A stretch of 64,000 nucleotides of DNA. It comes from Paratinospora sagittata. Taxonomy: Eukaryota > Streptophyta > Magnoliopsida > Ranunculales > Menispermaceae. The DNA lies in the NCBI GenBank assembly GCA_035771175.1, contig CM069592.1, positions 42,091,995 through 42,155,994 on the forward strand. Direction: 5' to 3'. Positions 1-12,939 of this stretch are shown one piece after another. A program made the position numbers and the translations under genes. The stretch's first letter is position 1. Every line of letters begins with the position of its first letter. The notes beneath the pieces were generated by a model. That model ran no database searches, was not told the DNA's origin, and saw only the letters and a list, made by a program, of their open reading frames with translations.

Positions 1-2
1 AT

Positions 3-1190
3 GAGGAGGAGGTTGCAGATGGCATATGTTGGGGAGCTTCTAAGAGTGGCATATTAACGGTGACCTCTGCTTATACTTTTTCTACTAGAACTCTTATGGG
101 AGATCCTACTTCCCTTTGGAGGATGATTTGGAAGCTTAAAGTTCCTCAAAGATGCAATATTTTTTTGTGGATGGTTGCGCATCGAAAGATCATGTGCAAT
201 GCTGAGCGGATGAAAAGGGGTTTCACCATGGCATCTGACTGTATTGAATGTGTGGGATGTATCGAGGATGTTGATCATATTTTTCGAAATTGCTCTAGAG
301 CCGTGCAATTATGGAAGCGTCTATTGCAGCCAGTTGAGTATCATCTTCAAAGCAAGTTGGATTTCCAAAGCTGGCTTGCTCATAATCTTGCTGGCGTTAA
401 TGATTGTAATGTTGACTATGACTGGGCTTCCTACTTTACAGTTGTCGTGTGGGCTCTTTGGAAATGGAGGAATGATTTAGCTTTTCGTAATCTTCGTTTT
501 CACTTCGAGTATAGCATGGCTTGGCTTAAAGGGAAAGTGGCTGAAATCATTCATGCTTTTGGAGCCAAAGTGGCGGTCCATGGTGCTGGACTGATAGAGA
601 GGGTGAAGATGGTAGGCTGGTGTGCTCCCAACCAGGGTTGGACTAAGCTTAATTCTGATGGATGTCTTAAGAATGCTTCATCGCGAGCAGGGGGTGGCGG
701 TCTTCTCCGTGACTATCGTGGTATGTGGTTGAGGGAGTTTGTGGCTAATATTGGTTCTTGTACTGCAACTGAAGTTGAATTATGGGCTGCTGTTCATGGC
801 CTACGTCTTGCTTGGGAGGAGGGTCATCGTTCTATAGTTTTCGAAACAGATTCAGCTATGGTGGCTGGTTAGTTAAAAAGCAACAGTATGCCGCAGCTTT
901 GCTTTTCCAACCTGGTAAATGAGTGTAGAAGACTCCTTCAGAGAGATTGGCTAGTTCAAGTTGAGCACATTTACAGAGAAGGTAATAGAGTAGCAGACTA
1001 TTTGGCTACTGAGGCTTTGAAATTCAATCGGGGAGTGTGTATCCTGTCTTCCCCTCCCCGTGGGTTATTCAATATTTTGAATGAAGATGCAACTGGGGTT
1101 ACTTGGCCTAGGAGAGTTCGAGATGTAGTGTGCTAGTTGTTCTTGCTGGGTGTTCCCCTCTTTACCTTTCCAAAAAAAATAAAAATAAAA
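3..1190 (+). mobile_element. Decayed 3' end of a LINE (non-LTR retrotransposon): zinc-binding RT tail plus RNase H
   Basis: An open frame enters from the left edge and runs to an in-frame TAG at 870-872. The same frame then continues from 873 to 1136. The first part reads as the zf-RVT domain found after plant LINE reverse transcriptases: tryptophans in SLWRMIWKLKVP and FLWMVAHRK, then cysteines and histidine in the C-x2-C / DHIFRNCS pattern. The second part is a plant RNase H-like domain: GWTKLNSDG, the EVELWAA helix and the ETDS motif. The post-stop part holds its end (HIYREGNRVADYLA). An A-rich tail follows at about 1171-1190. The premature stop inside RNase H makes this a dead copy. The element's 5' part lies outside the window. 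Domain identity is secure; the subfamily is not determined. Confidence 0.9.
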
Positions 1191-2660
1191 TAATCTCTAT
1201 ATGCACCTAAGCTGATTCATAAAACATTATTTGAATTATCAAAAAATAAAAATAATAATTAAATAAATGTTTTTTTTTCTAACACAATATTTATTATTTA
1301 AAATTTATTTCTCTTAGGACAATTTTTATTATTTAAAATTGTAAAAAATATTTTCAAACATAATGCTACAATCTTTTTTAAGAAATCTAAAATCATTAGT
1401 TTAAACTGCCAATTTTTGATTTTATTCCAACTTTAGAAAACATATTTTGTGAATAACAAATAGCTTATAAATTAAACCTAACATTTTCCAGTGACACAAA
1501 AAAAAAAAAAGAACGAACATTTTCGTAGGGGGGATTTTGTAATTATGTTCAAAGGGAATGGCATTTCCACCCCAGAAATTAGGTTAAGCAGCACCTTATT
1601 TCGAGGCTTCGTGCTTTAACACGCGCCTTCTTGATGGTCATGCATTCCCCCCTACTTTGGACCCTCAACAAATAACAAAAATATTATTATTATTTAAAAA
1701 ATCCTTTGTTTTCTCTGTTTTTATGCGAGTAAAATTTAAACAACGAGAAGGAAGGAATTAAGCTCATTCCCTTCCGCAATAGGTTGTGTTCATTGAGTTT
1801 AACTAATTTCATGTGGTTAAATAAAAGAGAGAGAACATTGTCACGTTTAGTTAAGTTATATTCTTTGATAATGGCCTTTTCGTTTTTTGGTCGCAGCAAC
1901 AGTAAAGCAATTTGTTTGTTAAATGCAGAGTGCGTTTGGAGATCAATATTATTTTTTTTCGTTGACTGGTTTTCTGATATTCGAGAAATTCATAGTGCAT
2001 TTAACAAATTTTTCTATAACCAAAATATGTCCAGAATAGAGATTAGCATTGACTATTGATTATAACAGAACTCAATTTTTTACGTTTTATAAAAACTTTC
2101 TCCCATCAACTTCTTTTTTGGAGACCCACATTTGAAAAACACATGCTTTTGAGTCTAAACGCAGAATCTATGTTTAAAGTAAGTTGGCTCGAGATGTCCA
2201 TGCCTTATGGTTGAAATAGCCAATTAACGTAAGATGTTATGTAACTAGAATGTGTCTTTTTATTTATTCATTTAAAAACTAGAGTGTGTCTTTGTATGTG
2301 TGATTGAGTTGTATTTTTTTTTTTTTTTTTTTACTACAATGTATATTGTAATTGAAGTAGTTAGACAAATATATATTTTACCTTAAGAGTTACTTTGTCC
2401 CCAAGGTTAGCTTAATTAAAAATTTCTAAAGAGGCCAACTCCCTTGGTTATAAATTATGTTCAAGTCCATATTTTAGCCAAATCATTTTTGTATTCTTGG
2501 ACCTTCGTTAAATGGTCGACATACCACACGTCATATTATAAGGTTGTAGATTTAATTTCCTTAAATTTATCTTTTTAAGTGTAAAAGTGGTCATGGTTAA
2601 TATTCTATATAATTATTTTGGGTCTCCCATGTGTTCTTCTATTAAGCACACTAATTGGGA
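1191..2660. other. AT-rich intergenic DNA
   Basis: No coding frame with protein-like composition and no RNA gene was recognised. The stretch has short A and T runs, including a run of about 22 T at 2311-2332, and only short random frames. Confidence 0.6.
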
Positions 2661-2890
2661 TCCCTGATGTGGCTCAGTAGGTATTCGGATTGCGAAATCA
2701 AATGAGTTTAAATTCGGGGAGGCTCTACACTGTTCATGTATGAACAATATGGACAAATAATCCTAGGGGTACTAGATATTATTGAGTGGGATGTGTATTG
2801 GGATGAGACAATATTATAAGATCATAATAGTTTGAGTACCCTCGATGAGATATCCATCACATCCGTGAGGTGTGACACTTGCCATTGAGC
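2661..2890 (+). mobile_element. tRNA-derived SINE, family 1 (old copy)
   Basis: The head carries an RNA polymerase III box A-like stretch (TGGCTCAGTAG, about 2670-2680) followed by TTCGGATTGCGAAATCA. The same order is found in the copies at 38.0, 46.3 and 63.4-64.0 kb. The body shares GGACAAATAAT, GGGATGAGACAATATTAT and the closing GTGTGACAC. Box B is degenerate here. It is clearly diverged, hence old. Ends are approximate. Confidence 0.7.
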
Positions 2891-3024
2891 AAAAAAAGAG
2901 GTGAACTAGCTTGAATCATAATTATAATTGATATAATTCTTAATAACTATATATCTTTTGTTCAATAGTAGGGGCTTTACTCCAATTTTTTTTAGTGTTA
3001 ATGATGTTGAGATTACAAAACTTA

Positions 3025-3237
3025 GGTTGCCTTTGGTTCACTTTCCGAAAACAAAAGTTCAATTCAAAAATAAAAAACTTGGAGAACGATTTTTTGTCTT
3101 TTTTGAAAATAATTTGTTTCCTTAACAAAAAATAAATAAACAACTATTTTTGAAATCTTTTGAACCAAATAAGTTTTTAATATTTTCAAATTTTCGTAAA
3201 AAAAAAATCGAATCGAAAACACCAACCAAACGAAACC
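3025..3237. mobile_element. Tourist-like (PIF/Harbinger-type) MITE
   Basis: A 213-bp AT-rich block starts with GGTTGCCTTTGGTT and ends with AACCAAACGAAACC. These are imperfect terminal inverted repeats of about 14 bp. It is flanked on both sides by TTA (3022-3024 and 3238-3240), the target duplication expected for PIF/Harbinger elements. It contains no transposase. The terminal GG..GTTTGGTT pattern is typical of Tourist MITEs; the superfamily assignment is inferred from termini and TSD. Confidence 0.7.
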
Positions 3238-3240
3238 TTA

Positions 3241-5893
3241 TATTTCTTATAATAAATTGGATCCAACCTAAAATTAATTTTCTATCCACATATATACTAG
3301 GTAAAGATGACATCATTAATCTTATTTAAATGACAAAATAAAAACAAGATATGAGAAAGCTTGAACAAAATTAAGAAAATGTGTCTAAATTGTTTGTATG
3401 TCGTCATAGCGTTAGTAATGCCTACACACTTTTCAAACACATTTTTTTTATTTTGTTTCTGAAAATTATTGAATCATCTTGAATCACACATTATTACGTA
3501 ATTCGAAACAATCTAATAATTTTTAAAAATAATATCTATAAAAATATATTTTTAAATAATTTTAAAAGTGATTTACGCACATTGCAACATCGCTAAATTG
3601 ATTTGATTATGCGACCAGTTTTAATTTTAGACTCGTAAAATAAACAACCATTCTGCCATATAATTGTATTCTAGTAGTCCAATTCAACCCATTACAATGG
3701 AAAAAAATTGATTAAAACCATATTAGGTGAACCGCACCGGTTTTTACTGGTTCCAGCAATTTAGATGAACATTAGAACACCCCATATTAGTTAGTGCATA
3801 AAGATATTCATTTATATTATTAAATTAGATTTAAATTTTTAATTTTTATAAAGGAAAAGAAAGAGGCCGGTGGCGGTGCCTTGCTACCGTCAAAAGAAGT
3901 AGGAATCTTGATGTTTCCATGAGAAATTTCCTTCTTTATTTCTTTTATCATAAATTATAATTATATAATATAATATTATTTAGAAGTTGTTCCAAAATGG
4001 TTAGCCAAGTTGCTGCTGTTCGAGGCAATGTATAATTCTTCAAAACTCATGTTTGTTTAGTTTCTATAGCTGTCATTAACACTTGAGATATAATTAAGCC
4101 CATGTTTTTCATTAAAAAATAATGTCCATGTGACATTAACCTCTTAAAAGTTCAATTTTTAATTGAATAACAAAAAAAAAAATATTAAAGAGATTAAAAT
4201 TTTCACATTAATTACTGTAAATATAATGTATCAAACATTCACATCAAATTTATAATTTAATTAAAAAGTGTGTTATTTTGACATATTAAAATTAAAAATT
4301 GATGCAATGGTGATTTATTATAATTGATGTAATGTTTTCAAATAAATTAATGTTATTGTGTGCATCTTAGTATATTGGATCTTAAATTTGTAAATTTTCA
4401 TATGAATTCTACAGTGAATCTATAGTTTGAAATAAATTTTTTATACGCTTTATTTTTTATTTTTTTAGAAGAAATAAGTACAACCCATATCCGTTCCACC
4501 CGTGAGAAATCTGACCTGTTAGGAATCGACTAATACCACACTGACAGACACTTGACACAACAACCCGATACCGCACGAACTCAACACAAACTGCGTTTAA
4601 AAATCTACCCCAGTGTTATTATAGTGTACTCTCCAACAAAATGCCCACACCTCTTTTCGAAAATGTGATCGCCTCCTCGAACCTCAAAGCATCCAACCAT
4701 CTGACTAAAGTTTTCTATATGCTTTATCTATGCCTAACTTCTATCTATTGTGTTTTCTATTATACATGCTAAAATAATATTAATGCAAAGAAAAGTAGTT
4801 TTAAGTAGTAAAGTCTTATTTATTACACAATAAAGAAAAATGGTAAGACAAATAAAATAGCAATATATTATCTATTAGTATTTTTTTTTGAATTTAAAGC
4901 TCCTAACAGTAACTTAAAAATCTAATTTTATTATAAAATCAAAAGTAACTTAATAGTATCCCAATTCAGCTTATGCCCATCACAAATTAATTTAACTCTA
5001 CAGATCATTTATCTACAAAAAACTCTACGGATCATTTAAATACGGATTAAATACAAAACATCTTAAAAACTCGCGAGAAATTAACATAAAATAATAATAA
5101 TAATAATAATAAACCTACCCCTAATATCTGTGGTTAATTTCCCCTTAAAAAAATGTGGTTAATTTTCATTGTCTAAGGTATACATAAATAAGAATCATTC
5201 AGGGCGCGTTTGACGGCATAAGATAAAATGAGATTGAACTAAAAATAGTCTAAATTTTTTATTTAGGTGTGAGGTGAGACGAAATAAAAATAATTCCACC
5301 TCATTATTCTAGTAGGATAAAATAATCCCGACCAAAATGGTGAGATTATTTTCAATTCTCTTATTTATTTTTTATTTTTTGCAAGCTTTTGCTCCAGCAT
5401 CTCCTCCCATTCTTCTTTCTCGTTCTTCCTTCTTTTAAAAAAAAAAAATCAATCAACGCACGTGGTTTTGTTCGCAAACCTGATTTGATGATTTTGCAAA
5501 ATCGTAAAACCAGATTATAGCCAGACATTTTTTTTTTAAAATTTTTATGTAATTTAACTTTTTTTTTAATTTAATTAAAATAAATTTAATTACTTTTTTA
5601 TTTTAATTTCAAACATAATACAAAACATAAAATTAATCTATTTTTAATTTTATTATATTTAATTTAACCTAATTTCATAAAAATAATCTTTTATCATATT
5701 TTACTACCCAATTAGCCATCACGGAATTATATGAAATTTTGAAGGGTCAATATTGTCAAATTAGGTTCACTAAATAAGGAGTTCGGGTCGCCAAAGGACT
5801 TCTGATGGTGGTAGAAAATACAGAACTTTCCTAATTCCTATCTCTTGGATCAGCGATGTACGGCTGAGATTTCGGGAGATCTTAGAAACAAGT
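3241..5893. other. Intergenic DNA upstream of CPL3
   Basis: No gene recognised. Contents include an (AAT)n run at about 5090-5112. A less AT-rich segment at about 4480-4720 looks like an old repeat remnant but was not classified. A segment at about 5205-5345 starts GGGCGCGTTTGACGG and may be another small element, though no matching right terminus was found. Confidence 0.5.
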
Positions 5894-5902
5894 ATATAAA
5901 AT
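5894..5902 (+). promoter_or_regulatory. Probable TATA box of CPL3
   Basis: TATATAAAA lies in an otherwise non-repetitive stretch, followed about 30 bp later by a pyrimidine-rich start-like sequence (CCTCCCTCTC, then TTTTTCTCACTCATTC). This predicts transcription starting near 5925 and a leader of about 390 nt before the chosen ATG at 6318. Prediction from sequence only. Confidence 0.55.
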
Positions 5903-5992
5903 CCTCCCTCTCTATGCCTTTTTCTCACTCATTCTATTCGTTCGTCACTGACATCTCTCGTTCTTGGTTCTAAAAATCTTAGTTCGTCCGTC

Positions 5993-6046
5993 ATGAAGAG
6001 AACTCAATATTTCCTTCTTGTTGAGAATCGGTATTCAGAATTTTGA
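5993..6046 (+). other. Upstream ORF in the predicted CPL3 leader
   Basis: An ATG at 5993 opens a 17-codon frame ending at TGA 6044-6046, inside the predicted 5' leader and not overlapping the main frame. Such uORFs can lower translation of the downstream ORF. No evidence that the peptide itself is conserved. Confidence 0.4.
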
Positions 6047-6317
6047 AATCGAGAGTTTGTAAGATCTGGTTGTTTTTTTGAAATCTGAGGTTTTCAGGAA
6101 TTGAAATCGGTTTTGTTTTAAACCTTCCGATCTACAGATCTAGAGAGAAGGAAGAATCAATCAATAAATTTATTACTCGTTATATTCAGCATTAGAGAGG
6201 AGATCGATTTTGCATAAGTTAATTTGAGAGATATATAGATTGATTTTGAAACTTATGCGCATAGTTGGATCTAATCGATATTGTTTGAGCCGTAACGAGA
6301 AAAGAACCCTAGCATTA

Positions 6318-9300
6318 ATGGCGAAAAACGGATCGGTTATTGAGGATATAGAGGAAGGTGAGATATCTGATGAGACGCAATCAGTAGAGGAAATCAGCGC
6401 GGAAGATTTTAAGCAGGAAGCTAAAGTTTCTAAACCTAAAGGTGATTCTAGGGTTTGGATGGGTGATCTATTGAAGTATCGTGTTTCCAGTAACTATGGA
6501 CCTGGTTTGTATAATCTGGCGTGGGCGCAAGCTGTACAAAACAAACCACTTGATGAGATTTTAATGAGAGATTTTCGATCAAATGAGAACTCGAAGAGAT
6601 CGTCGTCTAATCCTTTGGTAAACAGTAGAGAAGAAGATAACAATAATAATAAAAGTTTAAGTACTGCGAAGGAGGTGTGTAATATAATAATTGATGATAG
6701 TAGTGAAGAAGTTGATAGTAAAGTTCAAGATGCTGGTCAGGGTGAAAAGGAGGAAGGTGAATTAGAGGAAGGTGAGATTGAAGTGGATTCAGAGATGATG
6801 GGGGAACCAATGGAAGGAGTTTGTGGCGATAATTCGCCGACAGGCGATTCAGAAAGAAAAGATGATGAGTTTGAGAAGAAGATTCAATCTGTTCGAGAAG
6901 TGTTACAGAGTGTAACTGCGAAAGAAGCTGAGAAGTAAGCTTAAGATTTCTCACAGTGAATCATAGTTTTTATATTAGTTGATACTGTTGGACTGTTAAG
7001 GAGAAAATCAGTCATTGATGGATCTCCTTGAGCTTTAATATGATTTTTTCTGAAGATTATTTTAACATTAACTTGATTTGATTGATTTAACTTGTAGATC
7101 CTTTTATGGAATGTGCTCGCAACTATGTGAATGTTTGGATAGCATCGAGAAGATGGTTTCAGAGAATTGTGGTTCTGGTTCAGCAATTGATGCTCTTAGT
7201 ATACAGGCATTAGCTGGAATTCGAGCTGTTAATACTGTAAGAAACTGCAATATTCTTTTAGTTCTCCAATTACTTTTGCATATCAAAACCTTTTATTTTG
7301 TCCAATGTCTGTACATGTCAAATTTTGGTTCCATTATAATTTCTAAATTGGTTGCAATGCTGGCAGGTATTTCTTTCAATGAACCCAAAACAACAGGAGG
7401 AGAATAAGGAAGCTTTCTCAAGGTTTTTTTTTTTTTAAGAATTTATTTATTCTGCAGTTTCAGGCTTTGCTGTTATGATTCTAGTTTCAAAATGTGTCTA
7501 TTTATGTCATATCTCTTCTATTTTCCTTTTACAGATTGCTTGTTCATTCAAAGAGCAAAAATCCTGCTCTCTTCTTACCTGAGCAACTGCAAGAGGTGTT
7601 ATTTCATATTAGTTAATTTTAAAAGAGAAAAACTTAGTTGTTATAGCTCTACTCAACCTGTTTTGATGAAGCATTATATACCTAAAAAGTGTTTTACTTG
7701 AAAAAAATAAGAAAATAAGAAAAAAATAGCTGTTAAAGATGGCTATATCCAAGCAAATATAACTTGGTGTCTCTTGGTTGCAGATAGAGGCTGCTATTCT
7801 TTCCCTTGATGCAAAATTTACTTTGTTGAGTGGTAAGGGCTTGGACAAAGAGGAGGCACAGAATAATAACAGGACAACTTCAAATGAATTTGGAATTTCA
7901 GAAGGAAAACCTGGACAAGTGTCCGATTCTTCAAATAAATTTATTTCGGAGCCAGCATCTGTCAAATTGATGGATCAAAATAATGCAAATAGAGGGTCTG
8001 GGACTTTAAAACAGGGACTTCTTTCTGGATTTAGGAATAGAGGGGCTTTTGGTCCCCTACTTGATCTTCACAGGGATCATGATGCTGACAGCCTTCCTTC
8101 ACCCACACGGGAAGCCCCTCCTACATTTACATTACCAAAATCACAGGTCACTGGGGTCAATGTAGTTAAATCAGGATTGGCCACTCCCAAGGCAACGGAT
8201 AATATTGAAGATGGCATAGTGCACCCTTATGTAACTGATGCCCTTAAAGCCGTTTCTACCTATCAGCAAAAATTTGGTCATACTTCGTTCTTTATGAATA
8301 CTAGGCTCCCAAGCCCAACTCCCTCTGAGGAATGTGAAATTGGTGATGGTGATTGTAATGGGGAGGTCTCTAGTTCTTCAACTGCTGGTAGTTCGAGTAG
8401 TGTCAATTTAGCTGCTCCTTCACAACCTTTTGGTTCTTTCACTTCCCAAGTCAATGGTGCAAGCTTACAAGCACTCACTAAAACTGTTGGGCAATTGGGT
8501 TCTGGATTAAATCCCAATTTCAAAGCTCAAGCAAAGAGCAGAGATCCCAGGCTTCGATTTGCCAACTCAGAAGCTGGTGCCTTTGACCTCAACCAACATC
8601 CTCCAGTGGCTGGTGCATTGAAAACTGAATCCTTTGGGGGACAAATCAGTTCAAGGAAGAACAAGATCGTTGACGAGTCTGTGTTGGATGGTCACGCCTT
8701 AAAAAGGCAAAGAAATGGGTTGACAAGTTCGACGGTGTCTAGAGATGTGCAGATGGTATCTGGAAGTGGTGGGTGGTTAGAAGATAGCAGTAGTGCTCGG
8801 TCCCTTGCTACTAATAAGAGACAATTGGAAGAAAACTTGGGAACTAACATTAGGCAGTCAGAAAATGGGCAAAATGTCTCTGGACAGAGGAAGGACACTG
8901 CTGTTGCTAACCTGAATGTAAGAAATGGCGGTAATGAGCAGTTGCAATTGACAGGTTCCAGTTCTTCGGTTTCCTTGCCGTCTTTATTGAAAGATATTGC
9001 TGTTAACCCAACCATGCTAATGCAACTCATTGTGGAACAACAAAAACTAGCTGAAGCTCAGAAGAAGTCTAGTAGTTTGGTTCAGAACACATCTGCTTTT
9101 GGCTCAAGTGTGATTACCGGACCAGTTCCTGTTGCAAATGCTTCATCCTCAAGTTCTTCGGATAACGAACAAATGTCTATGGCAAAGCCTCAATCTCATA
9201 CACAGGTTCTTTCCATGGTGAGAGTTAACACATGCCTTTCTAAGCATGCATGGCAATGTGGATGTGAAGACCATTCTCTATTAATTCCTATTTCCGAGGA

Positions 9301-12300
9301 TTTTATGCTCTTTATTCCTTTTGGTTCCCTTTCTTTTCTTTCAATACCTAGTGCTGCAATGTTTCAAAATGCAAGGGTGAGTAACGATTCTTCAATGAAC
9401 CAAATTATGATGGGTAAGCCTCGAATGCTGCTGCATATATGCATGGGTGAGTGACCTAAAACTTGGAAGCAGGGTTGACCCTCACCCAGGCCCTGCGGGG
9501 GGTGGGGTGGGGGTGGGGAGTGGAGAAGCTTTATATTAATTATATGAAAAAATAAATTTCAAAAGGAAGTAGATACATGCCAGATGATTTGACAAATTTT
9601 ATGTTGGCTGTCAACTACCTAATGCAACCCTCCTCCTTTATCCAGGCTTGGGATTGGTTGTGTTTAAGGATATGTCCATACGCTCAACCCAGGCATAGTT
9701 GTTAATCTAGCCCTTGATAGAGTAGAGTGGAGGAAGCACATGTTGTCGATCCCATGTAATTGGGTAAAAGTTTAGTTGAGTTGAGTTGAAACTTCAAAAG
9801 AAAAGTATTGATGAGGATTTTGGAGAGGAAATTTTTTCATTTTTTATTATTTCCTTCTATAATAAGTAAAATTATTAAACAATTATTTGAACAAGAAAAA
9901 AAACTTGAAATAAAATAAAATATATTTGGTATCACATCCCAATGCCAGCTTATGATGTATGCATACAAGGGTTTGATGTTCCCCTATTTCTAATGATTGA
10001 GATGTGTGAACTGTTTCTTTCATTTACTGAGGAGCAAAAGGTAGTACATTAATATGGTCTCATAGGAAAATTCCTTTCAAAATATGGGCTTTTGGTTGGT
10101 TTTAATCAGAACATTCTGGAAGTTTGATACCTGCCCTTTGCTGAAACATCTACAGTTAGTGCATGTGTATTGAGACCAAGTGTTCCAATGTAATTGCAAA
10201 CTCTCTTTTTTTCCAATTTATTCTTGGAATTTTTATTTTATTTATTTATTTTCATTTATTTAGCTTCAGATGAATTTTACTTGTCTTTTGAACAATTTTC
10301 ATCATGTTTGATGATTGCTTTTGGGGGTGTAATAAGTGTTATGTTGATATCACCATGAGAAACTTTGATAGTTCTGTTTGAATACCTTTTTATTCACACT
10401 TTATCCTGTAAATATAAGGAATAGAAGTGCTATGTTGATGCCTGTGTATATACATTTTGAACACATGATTGACGCACTTTTTTAATCTGCAATTTGTGTC
10501 CTTATTTCACCTCTATCTCATGACTCTTTCTGATCTTTGATCTATTGAATGCTCAGGTTGAAGGGGGGAAAATCCGCATGAAACCACGTGACCCTCGTCG
10601 TGTTCTCCATGGTGGTATACTTCAAAAGAATGAGAGCTTGGGACCTGGTCCTGAGCAGTTTAAAGTGAATGGAGCCCCTTCATCAATCACTCAGATGGGT
10701 AAGGACAACGTGGTTGTCAGGCAGCAAGGTGAACAGGCTCAGACAACTTCGATGCCTCCTCAATCTGGCCCACTACCAGATATTGCTAGGCAGTTCACAA
10801 AGAAGCTGAAAAATCTGGCAGATATTGTGACTTCTCAGGCAACTAACACTGCATCGACAGTTCCCCTATCTGGTTTGTCCCTATCAATGGCGTTTAAGAT
10901 GGAAAATTCGAATATTGGAGTAACAGATACGAAGGAGCAGCAATGTGGCTGCAGTTCCAAGGCTGAAGAAGGCATAGCTGGAACCTGTCGACCTCAGAAT
11001 ACCTGGGGGGATTTTGAACATTTGTTTGAAGGTTATGATGACCAACAGAAAGCTGCCATTCAACAAGAGAGGGCAAGGAGGATAGAAGAACAGAACAAAA
11101 TGTTTGCTGCTAGAAAGCTTTGCCTTGTCTTGGATCTTGATCACACTCTTCTTAATTCAGCTAAAGTAGGTTTTATTTTTCTTTTCTTTTCTTTAGGAAG
11201 TTAAAATATTATTAATTCCTAACATATGCTATTTTTACTACCCAGTCAGAGTGCTTGTAGTGACTACCAATTTGTTTATTCTTCCTTTTTTTCCCCATCA
11301 GTTTAATGAAGTGGACCCAGTGCATGAAGAAATTTTGAGAAAGAAGGAAGAACAAGATCGAGAGAAGCCACACCGCCATCTCTTTCGTCTCCAACACATG
11401 GGGATGTGGACCAAGTTGCGGCCAGGGGTCTGGAATTTCCTTGAGAAGGTAGTATTGGCTGGAAATGGCTATAATTTTATTGACTAGAGCAGGCTTCTTT
11501 TTTTACTATTGAACCACTTAATTAATTTATTTATTTTTACTTTTACTTTTTATTAGGCTAGTAAACTTTTCGAGCTACATTTATACACAATGGGGAACAA
11601 ACTATATGCCACCGAGATGGCAAAATTGCTTGATCCCACTGGTGCTTTGTTTGCTGGACGGGTTATATCTAAGGGAGATGATGGTGATCCTTGTGATGGT
11701 GATGAGAAGGTGCCCAAGAGTAAAGATTTGGATGGTGTTCTGGGTATGGAATCAGCTGTGGTGATCATAGATGATTCTGTGAGAGTCTGGCCTCATAATA
11801 AACTGAACTTGATAGTTGTTGAGAGGTAAGCCCCTGTTTCTGCCTTATCCCAAAATACTGGTGCCAGGTCTTGATGTCTAATCTTGTGATTTACTTGTAT
11901 GGTTCAGATATACATACTTCCCATGTAGCAGACGTCAATTTGGACTTTTGGGTCCTTCACTTCTTGAGATTGATCATGATGAGAGACCGGAAGATGGCAC
12001 TCTGGCATCTTCCCTTGCGGTAAAACTTTTTCTGCCAACAGTCACTCTTTTCAAGAGTAATTTTTGGTTTTATCTTTTCTAATTGCATTGCATCTTCCTC
12101 GATACAGGTGACTGAGAGAATACACCAGAACTTCTTTTCTCATTGGTCCTTGCATGATGTTGATGTTAGAAATATTCTTGCATCAGAGCAGCGGAAAATT
12201 TTGGCTGGCTGCCGAATAGTATTTAGTAGGGTTTTTCCTGTGGGTGAAGCCAACCCGCATCTACACCCACTTTGGCAGACTGCTGAACAGTTTGGTGCCG

Positions 12301-12939
12301 TGTGCACCACACAGATTGATGAACAGGTTACTCATGTAGTTGCCAATTCCCGTGGGACTGATAAGGTATGCTTTCTCTTCTGTGTTTCATATCGATCCAA
12401 CTTCAGAGATAAATTTGGTAAGGTACTACTAGTGAATACAAAGTAATTCAATTGTCCATTTTGAGTGTATTCTTCGAAGAGGGCTGAGCTGGTATGACTA
12501 TTGTTAAAGCGCCATTGATTTTCATAGACTTTCGTGAATGTGGAAATCGAAATGGGCTTAAGGCTTTGATAAAAATTTGAAAAGTAGAGGCTTAGTGGTT
12601 ACTATTTCCGGGTGTCTAGTGTTTCTTGGTGAAAAATATTAAATAGTAGAGATTCCATTTCTTTTACCTATATCATGTCAATGCATACTTTAAGGCCGTA
12701 TATATTTATTAAGTTTCCTGTTCTAATGGAACAACTTCATCTTTTACAGGTTAATTGGGCCTTATCTACCGGAAGATTTGTTGTGCAACCAGGATGGTAA
12801 AAAAACCTTTTATTGCCTTGTTTAGTTGGAATTTTTCACTCACACATCATAGAAAATAAATTTGTTTTGTTTTTTGGGCAGGGTTGAAGCATCGGCACTT
12901 TTGTATCGAAGGGCAAATGAGCATGACTTTGCAGTATAA
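6318..12939 (+). CDS. CPL3: RNA polymerase II C-terminal domain phosphatase-like 3 (CPL3)
   Basis: Nuclear phosphatase that removes phosphate from the heptad-repeat tail of RNA polymerase II; in Arabidopsis a repressor of stress and immune transcription. Twelve exons: 6318-6934, 7098-7236, 7367-7422, 7535-7595, 7784-9217, 10557-11165, 11302-11448, 11557-11825, 11908-12019, 12108-12365, 12750-12796, 12882-12939. They join to 1268 aa (family about 1240). The long Ser/Asn-rich N-terminal part begins with the acidic EEGEISDE motif and the LYNLAWAQAVQNKPL block seen in homologues. The FCP1 catalytic motif DLDHTLLNS is near residues 962-970, with the second acidic motif IIDDS near 1092. A BRCT domain spans about 1180-1262 (GCRIVFS to QPGWVEAS). 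The ATG at 6318 (MAKNGS) matches the usual start; an in-frame ATG at 6255 is an alternative. Exon 5 could instead end at 9205 (CACAG/GT), also in phase. Confidence 0.93.
9497..9518 (+). other. G-quadruplex-forming motif in CPL3 intron 5
   Basis: Four G runs of 6, 4, 5 and 4 bases are separated by single T residues, inside intron 5 (9218-10556) and on the sense strand. The motif would therefore be present in the pre-mRNA. One-base loops are the most stable G4 geometry known. It lies about 40 bp past the stop reached if the intron is retained. Confidence 0.6.
9711..9791 (+). mobile_element. RTE-type LINE 3' tail fragment in CPL3 intron 5
   Basis: The block reads AGAGTGGAGGAAGC, then ATCCCATGTAATTGGGTAAA, ending in TTAGTTGAGTTGAGTTG. 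The same closing sequence ends larger fragments at 31.4-32.1 and 46.0-46.3 kb. Plant RTE LINEs characteristically end in short tandem motifs like this TTGAG run. 5'-truncated tail only. Confidence 0.6.

Noticed and set aside
6240..6317. Starting CPL3 at 6240
   Set aside because: The codon there is TTG, not ATG; the conserved N-terminal block begins with the ATG at 6318, with ATG 6255 kept only as an alternative.
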